The position numbers were made by a program, and so were the translations under genes. The notes under the pieces are model-generated. The model was given only the letters and a program-made list of their open reading frames with translations. It was not told where the DNA came from and did not search any database. This document shows positions 1-3,834 of a stretch of 5,224 nt of DNA, one piece after another; position 1 is the first letter of the stretch; every line of letters starts with the position of its first letter. This stretch comes from Verrucomicrobia bacterium UBA6015 (GTDB lineage: Bacteria; Verrucomicrobiota; Kiritimatiellia; UBA8416), in the NCBI GenBank assembly GCA_002428045.1, contig DIZZ01000018.1:1-5224 (forward strand). The letters run 5' to 3'.

Positions 1-53
1 GTGATGCGGTCGGCGATGTCCAGAATAAGATTCTTGTGACTTTTTGTTGACAT
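1..53 (-). CDS. possible 5' end of an unidentified gene, cut by the left edge
   Basis: An ATG on the minus strand at 53-51 opens a frame that stays open to the window edge and reads MSTKSHKNLILDIADRI. The peptide looks protein-like: a basic start followed by an amphipathic helix. Only 17 codons are visible, so no family can be assigned. The Shine-Dalgarno is poor, with only a GAGA-like stretch immediately before the ATG, so the start is uncertain. The gene would read in the same direction as the tRNA-Gly, about 100 bases beyond its terminator. The AT-rich leader between them is compatible with a separate promoter, but I cannot pick one out. It could also be a chance frame. Confidence 0.3.
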   Translation of the reverse strand, partial: MSTKSHKNLILDIADRI

Positions 54-154
54 TCTCGCAATATGAAAGGAAAAAAAAGATGAAAAAATCCCGAGTTTTT
101 GATAAAAAGGGGTGAGGAGTGTGGGTTATTTGCAAATCAAGACGTCATGCTGGC
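54..154. other. AT-rich intergenic stretch
   Basis: This stretch holds A-runs and T-runs (for example near 71-78 and 83-87) and short palindromes such as ATTTGCAAAT and GACGTC. I see no convincing promoter box pair, RNA gene or coding frame. It separates the tRNA terminator from the possible minus-strand gene start at 53. Confidence 0.4.
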
Positions 155-190
155 AAAAAGGAAAACCCTATAAACCGTTGATTTATAGGG
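155..190 (-). terminator. intrinsic terminator of the tRNA-Gly gene
   Basis: Read on the minus strand, a perfect 9-bp stem (CCCTATAAA / TTTATAGGG, arms at 190-182 and 174-166) encloses a 7-base loop. It is followed by TTTTCCTTTTT (165-155). It begins 8 bases after the CCA end of the tRNA-Gly gene, which is where a rho-independent terminator is expected. The stem is AT-rich, so it is weaker than usual. Similar hairpins beside tRNA 3' ends also occur at island attachment sites, but no second copy is visible here to support that reading. Confidence 0.7.
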
Positions 191-198
191 ATTTAAAG

Positions 199-273
199 TG
201 GAGCAGGAGACGAGGATCGAACTCGCGACGTTCAGCTTGGGAAGCTGACATTCTACCACTGAATTACTCCTGC
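199..273 (-). tRNA. tRNA-Gly (anticodon CCC), CCA encoded
   Basis: The reverse complement folds into a complete 75-base cloverleaf. The acceptor stem is GCAGGAG/CTCCTGC, followed by discriminator T and a genomically encoded CCA (201-199). The D arm is ATTC-AGTGGTA-GAAT. The anticodon stem is TCAGC/GCTGA with loop TTCCCAA, so the anticodon CCC lies at 241-239. The T arm is GCGAG-TTCGATC-CTCGT, with one G-U closing pair. The CCC anticodon reads the GGG glycine codon and matches the role of the minor tRNA-Gly isoacceptor called glyU in Escherichia coli. An intrinsic terminator follows closely. The gene is divergent from the RNA-binding protein gene. I could not identify a convincing promoter upstream on the minus strand. 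Confidence 0.97.
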
Positions 274-331
274 GTGGATAAGATGGTTGCCACATTAGAC
301 GAAACATCAACAATATTCCAGCCTTTTTTCA

Positions 332-337
332 TATAAT
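332..337 (+). promoter_or_regulatory. candidate -10 box upstream of the RRM gene
   Basis: TATAAT matches the sigma-70 consensus -10 hexamer exactly. No good -35 hexamer lies 16-18 bases upstream (the sequence there is around AACAAT), and there is no TG extension. The region is AT-rich, so a chance match is possible. Confidence 0.25.
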
Positions 338-365
338 ATTTAAATTTTATGGTGGTGAAAGATTT

Positions 366-425
366 ATGAAAAAAGTTCTCGCTTTTTGTTTATGGAAACC
401 GTTAGAGTATTGCCATGGTCAATGA
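366..425 (+). CDS. possible 19-residue leader peptide
   Basis: An ATG at 366 opens a short frame reading MKKVLAFCLWKPLEYCHGQ, stopping at TGA 423-425. The upstream sequence GGTGGTGAAAG gives only a weak ribosome binding site. It sits in the leader of the RRM gene, about 90 bases before that gene's start. There is no run of a single regulatory amino acid as in classical attenuators. It may well be a chance frame. Confidence 0.15.
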   Translation: MKKVLAFCLWKPLEYCHGQ

Positions 426-455
426 GGTGTGACCGCAGCCGAGCCGAAGCATATG

Positions 456-496
456 GTGTCATCGTGCAGGATTTCGGAAGATGTAGTGTATGACAC
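456..496 (+). repeat. 7-bp inverted repeat in the RRM gene leader
   Basis: GTGTCAT (456-462) and ATGACAC (490-496) are perfect inverted copies separated by 27 bases. The right arm ends 8 bases before the Shine-Dalgarno at 505-510. As RNA it could form a stem-loop near the ribosome binding site, or as DNA a dyad for a regulator. The long spacer makes either reading tentative. Confidence 0.25.
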
Positions 497-517
497 GCAC
501 AGTAGAGAGGGATATCA

Positions 518-862
518 ATGGATATCTACGTAGGAAACCTGTCTTATCAGACAGACGATCAGGCGCTTGGTGAACTTTTTGGACAGTATGGCAAAGTGAC
601 TTCGTCACGCGTCATCACCGACAAGTTCTCGGGCCAGTCAAAGGGATTCGGCTTTGTTGAAATGCCGGATGCATCCGAGGCAAACAAAGCCATTAGCGCT
701 TTGAATGAGCAAGAGTTCCAAGGTCGTAACCTTCGGGTCAACGAATCGCAGCCCAAGCCGCGCACTGAGCGCAGCGGTGGTGGTGGCGGTTTCGGTGGCG
801 GCGGCGGTGGTGGACGCGACCGTGGCGACCGTGGTGACCGTGGCGGCGGAAGCCGCTGGTAA
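518..862 (+). CDS. RRM-domain RNA-binding protein with Gly-rich tail
   Basis: This 114-residue protein is a single RNA recognition motif plus a low-complexity tail. RNP2 is IYVGNL (residues 3-8) and RNP1 is KGFGFVEM (42-49); the exposed aromatics Y4, F44 and F46 are the usual RNA-stacking positions. The fold ends near residue 77 (GRNLRVNESQ). After a short basic linker comes a Gly-rich stretch (87-99, interrupted by F92), then three Asp-Arg-Gly repeats (101-109) and GGGSRW. This architecture matches the small bacterial and cyanobacterial Rbp-type RRM proteins, which bind single-stranded RNA in the cytoplasm and are often cold- or stress-regulated; that regulation is family knowledge, not seen here. 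The start is set by GAGAGG at 505-510, 7 bases before the ATG. The gene is monocistronic and followed by an intrinsic terminator. The family call is secure; the RNA target is unknown. Confidence 0.96.
   Translation: MDIYVGNLSYQTDDQALGELFGQYGKVTSSRVITDKFSGQSKGFGFVEMPDASEANKAISALNEQEFQGRNLRVNESQPKPRTERSGGGGGFGGGGGGGRDRGDRGDRGGGSRW
818..844 (+). repeat. three tandem 9-bp repeats encoding Asp-Arg-Gly
   Basis: GACCGTGGC, GACCGTGGT and GACCGTGGC lie head to tail in the reading frame of the RRM gene and encode (Asp-Arg-Gly)x3. The near-identical DNA, beyond what the protein needs, suggests recent duplication. Copy number may vary between strains through slippage without breaking the frame. Confidence 0.8.
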
Positions 863-879
863 CCTAGTTACCTTAGGTT
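861..879 (+). repeat. small inverted repeat at the RRM gene stop
   Basis: AACCTA (861-866, overlapping the stop codon) and TAGGTT (874-879) can pair around a 7-base loop. It precedes the main terminator by a few bases and may be an extra 3' stem-loop on the transcript. The stem is short. Confidence 0.25.
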
Positions 880-882
880 TAT

Positions 883-918
883 AAGAAGGCGGGCAGCAAT
901 GCCTGCCTTCTTTTTTTT
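883..918 (+). terminator. strong intrinsic terminator after the RRM gene
   Basis: A 13-bp stem (883-895 with 900-912) contains one G-U pair and is capped by the tetraloop GCAA (896-899). An unbroken run of eight T follows at 911-918. The core arms are AAGGCGGGCA and TGCCTGCCTT. It separates the RRM transcript from the downstream aldo/keto reductase unit. Confidence 0.93.
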
Positions 919-929
919 GTATTGATGGG

Positions 930-957
930 TTGCTTTCGTGAATAGAATCCGTACAAT
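930..957 (+). promoter_or_regulatory. candidate sigma-70 promoter of the reductase/exporter unit
   Basis: TTGCTT (930-935) and TACAAT (952-957) match the -35 and -10 consensus at four and five of six positions, with a 16-base spacer. The pair sits between the RRM terminator and the reductase start, which would give a short leader of about 18 bases before the ATG at 982. No operator-like dyad is obvious around it. Confidence 0.5.
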
Positions 958-981
958 TCAGGAAACTAAATAGAGGGTCTC

Positions 982-1959
982 ATGATGTCCGCAGTAAACA
1001 AACGCAGGCTTGGCTCTTCAGAGCTGGAGATAACCGCGATCGGTGTCGGTGCCTTTGCGATTGGCGGGTGGATGTGGGGCGGGCAGGAGGATCGAGAAAG
1101 CGAAGCGGCCATTCGTGCGGCGCTGGATGCAGGGGTTAACTGGATTGATACGGCACCGATCTATGGCGAAGGCAAGGCATCACGGGTCGTCGGGCGGGTG
1201 CTCCGCCAGATACCAACCAGCCAGCGTCCGCTCGTCTTTACCAAGTTCGGTCATCATTTTATCGATGGACAGCGCATTACCAGCGGTGCTTCTGGGCAGG
1301 TTTTGCGCGACTGCGACGAGGAGCTTGAGCGGCTCGGCGTGGACTGTCTCGATCTTTTTCAGCTCCATTGGCCGGCCCCCGAGCCGATCGAGGAAACCGC
1401 TTGCGCCTGTGCCCGATTGCTCGCTGCTGGCAAGATACGGGCGATTGGCGTCAGTAACTTCAGCGCTGCGCAACTGGAGGCATGGCGATCCACGGGGGTT
1501 CCCCTGCACAGCGTGCAGAACGGCTTTTCCATTGTACGGCCTGAGCCATCGCTGGAGGTGCTACCCTGGTGCATTGAGCACCAGGTGGGGCTTCTGGCTT
1601 ATTCCCCATTGTTCCGAGGGTTGTTATCGGGAACCTGGACCCCCGATAAGACATTTCCTCCCGGTGACCATCGCGGGGAACGTGACGATTTCCGGGGAGA
1701 ACACTTGTACCGCTGGCTTGATGCCGTGGATGCCTTGCGCAAACTGGGCAGGGACAGTGGATTGAGCGTAGCCCAATTGGCGGTTAGCCGTCTGCTGGCC
1801 TATCGAGGAACCGCTGGCATTATTGTCGGTGCCCGCCGAGCCGATCAGGGGATGGCACTTGGCTGCATGGCGGTCGATCTGGAGGCTTCGCAGATTTCTG
1901 CCATTGATGCTATTGTTGAACGATGCAAGGCCGACCTCTCGCCCAAGGACTACCGATGA
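982..1959 (+). CDS. aldo/keto reductase
   Basis: This 325-residue protein is a full-length member of the aldo/keto reductase superfamily: cytoplasmic TIM-barrel enzymes that reduce aldehydes or ketones with NAD(P)H. The catalytic tetrad is complete: D56 in IDTAPIYG, Y61, K88 in FTKFG and H129 in LFQLHWP. Other conserved segments are GVSNF (156-160), QNGF (179-182), AYSPLFRGLLSG (206-217) and the cofactor-phosphate loop VGARRADQ (282-289). Two ATGs stand in tandem at 982 and 985. The Shine-Dalgarno (AGAGGG, 972-977) is 4 bases from the first and 7 from the second, so 985 may be the true start. The stop overlaps the next gene's ATG (ATGA), implying translational coupling. The substrate is unknown; a role in modifying or detoxifying a molecule handled by the downstream exporter is an inference from position only. 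Confidence 0.95.
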   Translation: MMSAVNKRRLGSSELEITAIGVGAFAIGGWMWGGQEDRESEAAIRAALDAGVNWIDTAPIYGEGKASRVVGRVLRQIPTSQRPLVFTKFGHHFIDGQRITSGASGQVLRDCDEELERLGVDCLDLFQLHWPAPEPIEETACACARLLAAGKIRAIGVSNFSAAQLEAWRSTGVPLHSVQNGFSIVRPEPSLEVLPWCIEHQVGLLAYSPLFRGLLSGTWTPDKTFPPGDHRGERDDFRGEHLYRWLDAVDALRKLGRDSGLSVAQLAVSRLLAYRGTAGIIVGARRADQGMALGCMAVDLEASQISAIDAIVERCKADLSPKDYR

Positions 1960-2783
1960 AATTGCTGAGTTTCTTAACTTTCCGTCGAAAAGCGGCAGAC
2001 CCGGTCGCATCGGTCGATGCCGATCTTGCCAGTCCCCTGATCCATGATGATGAGCTGGAGCAGTACGATCACGACATGCGGATTGTGTCCGCCCAGGGCG
2101 CGATCGATGAGGAGAAGTTGCAGCGCAAGGCCGAGAAAGTCATTCTCAGTGCCGCCGAAGACTCTCTGCAGCGCATTCACACCATCAAGATGGGGCGCTG
2201 CCCTGACTGCGGCAGTCATGTTCGTCAGCATCTTTTTGCATCCATTTGCGACCAGTGCGGCTGGCATACCTTCGAGGTGCCACGTCAGGGGTCGGTGCGG
2301 GTACACATCACGAATGGTCAGCCAGTTGATGGGCAGCGCTGCTACGTCGTCAAGACCGGTGTGGTCTTGGTTGTTGTCGATGATGTTGTTCGCGCCAAGA
2401 TTCCGACGTCTTCGGTAAGCTGGATCGAGTACCTCTGGGATCGACAGGAGCTAGGTTCCAGGCATCGGCAAGTGCTTGACCGCATGACCCTCTTGTGCGC
2501 CTGGTGCAACCGGGAGGCAAATCCCGAAACGGATGGTTTCCACATGGTTCAGGCGGCCTTCGGAGCAACCCAGGAGCGCTATTGCTTCTGTAGCGACGAA
2601 TGCTATGAGGCGTTCCGTAAAATGTATCCGGCACGTGTTCACCGCAACTGCTATGAACGCGACTGCGCAACCTGTGACTTATGCATGAAACGCTATTCGG
2701 ACGATGAGGACGGCATCCGCATGCTGGCCAAGGACTATCTCAAGATTGTAAAACAAACACGAACAGGAAACGGCCATGAGTGA
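1956..2783 (+). CDS. cysteine-rich putative zinc-binding protein, unrecognised family
   Basis: This 275-residue soluble-looking protein has 14 cysteines and I do not recognise a named family. In order: a short hydrophobic N-terminus followed by basic residues; a charged helical stretch (about 50-78); a zinc-ribbon-like pair CPDC (82-85) and CDQC (98-101); a beta-rich, valine-rich segment (about 112-160, including C129); then CAWC (181-184), CFCSDEC (210-216) and a last cluster C232, C237, C240, C243. The FCSxxC plus downstream aromatic pattern recalls treble-clef/TRASH or MYM-type metal-binding modules. No signal peptide is evident. The start at 1956 is chosen because AAGGA (1945-1949) lies 6 bases upstream and it forms an ATGA overlap with the reductase stop; an ATG at 1923 would add 11 residues. 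The stop overlaps the adaptor gene by 8 bases. A metal-dependent scaffold, regulator or maturation factor is possible; no function is shown. Confidence 0.88.
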   Translation: MKLLSFLTFRRKAADPVASVDADLASPLIHDDELEQYDHDMRIVSAQGAIDEEKLQRKAEKVILSAAEDSLQRIHTIKMGRCPDCGSHVRQHLFASICDQCGWHTFEVPRQGSVRVHITNGQPVDGQRCYVVKTGVVLVVVDDVVRAKIPTSSVSWIEYLWDRQELGSRHRQVLDRMTLLCAWCNREANPETDGFHMVQAAFGATQERYCFCSDECYEAFRKMYPARVHRNCYERDCATCDLCMKRYSDDEDGIRMLAKDYLKIVKQTRTGNGHE

Positions 2784-3816
2784 TTTCCGTACTACAACCG
2801 GCGAACCTTTACCCATTGGTAGCCGTCAACGACGACTCGACCGAAAGCGCTGGCTTAAGCGGGCAGCATGGATCCTTGCTGCCATGCTGATCATCGGATT
2901 CATCATTCCCGTGAGCGTGAAAATCCCGGCAACGGGGTATGTGACCACCGACGACTACGCCGAGGTTCGTCCGTCCGAAGCGGGGGCGGTGGCGGATATC
3001 CTTGCCGTCTCGGGACAGCGGGTACGGAGGGGCGATCTACTGGTACGACTTAACGATGGTGTACAGCAGGCTGCCCATGCTGAGGCCGTTAATGCCGTTA
3101 GCCAAGCACAGGCTCGGCTGACCCAGCGTGAAGCAGAACTAGCGCAGGAAAACCGTCAGCGGGGGCACCGATTGACACAGGCAGAGCTGCGCCACCGACA
3201 TGCTGGCGTTATGCTTAAAATGACCGAGGATCTGCATACCAAGGGGCTTGCTTCAGGGAAAGTGCTTGAGGAGGCCCGTACCGCTCTAGCCTTGGCTTCG
3301 TCCGACCTTGAAAGCCTTCGCGACGAGGATGTAACGCTTGCCGACAAGATGCTGGATGTGTTGCGACGCGATCTTGATGTCAAGACCAACGCCGCGCTTC
3401 GGGCAGAGGCTCAATTACATGACCGGCATATTTATGCACCGATCGACGGCGAAACCGTTCGGTATGATTTTGTACCTGGTGAACTGGTGACTCCCCAGAG
3501 CGTGCTCTACGAGCTTTTCGGAGGCAGCAATCTGATCCTGAAATTGAGGGTTCCAGAACGGTATGCCACTGAAGTAACCCTCGATTCCCCCTACAAGGCC
3601 GTGCTGAGCATCTACACGGGGATCGGGCGCCAACGGTTCCGCGGCAAGGTCAGCGCACTGCGCTCGGTTATCCAGTCGGATAACCAGCAGACCTACCGGA
3701 TGGCCTACTGCACATTCGACGACGACGGTCTTGCCGTACCGCCGGGAACATCGGCCGAGGCGCTGGTCACCGTGGCCACCGTGCCCTTCTGGTTCTGGAT
3801 GTTCGGCATACGCTAG
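2776..3816 (+). CDS. HlyD-family membrane fusion (periplasmic adaptor) protein
   Basis: This 346-residue protein has the layout of an inner-membrane-anchored adaptor for ABC or MFS export. It has a cytoplasmic basic N-terminus (1-30), one membrane helix (about 31-48), a biotinyl-lipoyl-like half (about 50-94, with GAVADILAVSGQRVRRGDLL), a long Ala/Glu/Gln-rich coiled-coil hairpin (about 97-215), then the returning lipoyl half (RHIYAPIDG at 217-225, VPGELV at 233-238) and a beta-barrel domain. In HlyD-type systems this protein joins the inner-membrane transporter to an outer-membrane channel. The C-terminus ends in an unusually aromatic tail (VPFWFWMFGIR). AGGA at 2765-2768 supports the ATG at 2776, which overlaps the upstream gene by 8 bases. 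The ABC exporter that follows is the likely partner. Codon use changes towards GC-ending codons from about 3600. Family call sure; substrate unknown. Confidence 0.93.
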   Translation: MSDFRTTTGEPLPIGSRQRRLDRKRWLKRAAWILAAMLIIGFIIPVSVKIPATGYVTTDDYAEVRPSEAGAVADILAVSGQRVRRGDLLVRLNDGVQQAAHAEAVNAVSQAQARLTQREAELAQENRQRGHRLTQAELRHRHAGVMLKMTEDLHTKGLASGKVLEEARTALALASSDLESLRDEDVTLADKMLDVLRRDLDVKTNAALRAEAQLHDRHIYAPIDGETVRYDFVPGELVTPQSVLYELFGGSNLILKLRVPERYATEVTLDSPYKAVLSIYTGIGRQRFRGKVSALRSVIQSDNQQTYRMAYCTFDDDGLAVPPGTSAEALVTVATVPFWFWMFGIR

Positions 3817-3834
3817 CTAACCCGGAACGCGCCT

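Larger units (their letters stand above)
274..517. other. divergent intergenic region / 5' leader of the RRM gene
   Basis: This 244-base stretch lies between the minus-strand tRNA and the plus-strand RRM gene. It holds an AT-rich core (about 321-350) with a perfect TATAAT at 332-337, a possible 19-codon reading frame at 366-425, a second weak promoter-like pair (TTGTTT 386-391, TATTGC 408-413, spacer 16) and a 7-bp inverted repeat (456-462 / 490-496) just before the ribosome binding site. If transcription starts near 345, the RRM mRNA would have a leader of roughly 170 bases, long enough for post-transcriptional control. No known riboswitch was recognised. Confidence 0.45.

Noticed and set aside
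47..52. TTGACA on the plus strand as a -35 box
   Set aside because: No -10-like hexamer lies 16-18 bases downstream, where only an A-run is found, and no plus-strand gene follows.
112..336. 74-codon plus-strand open frame
   Set aside because: It runs through the antisense of the tRNA-Gly gene and its terminator hairpin; its arginine-rich middle is simply the translated antisense tRNA.
1043..1765. 240-codon plus-strand frame inside the reductase gene
   Set aside because: It overlaps a full-length aldo/keto reductase with an intact catalytic tetrad in another frame; the alternative product has no recognisable motif and no supporting ribosome binding site.
1923..1958. Upstream ATG at 1923 as start of the Cys-rich protein
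   Set aside because: It would overlap the reductase by 37 bases. The ATG at 1956 has AAGGA 6 bases upstream and the ATGA stop-start overlap typical of coupled genes.
2044..2418. 124-codon plus-strand frame inside the Cys-rich gene
   Set aside because: It is a shifted reading of a gene whose own frame shows paired CxxC motifs and coupled overlaps on both sides.
3814..3834. Terminator or promoter between the adaptor and ABC genes
   Set aside because: The 18-base gap has no hairpin, T-run or box pair, so the two genes are best read as one transcript.
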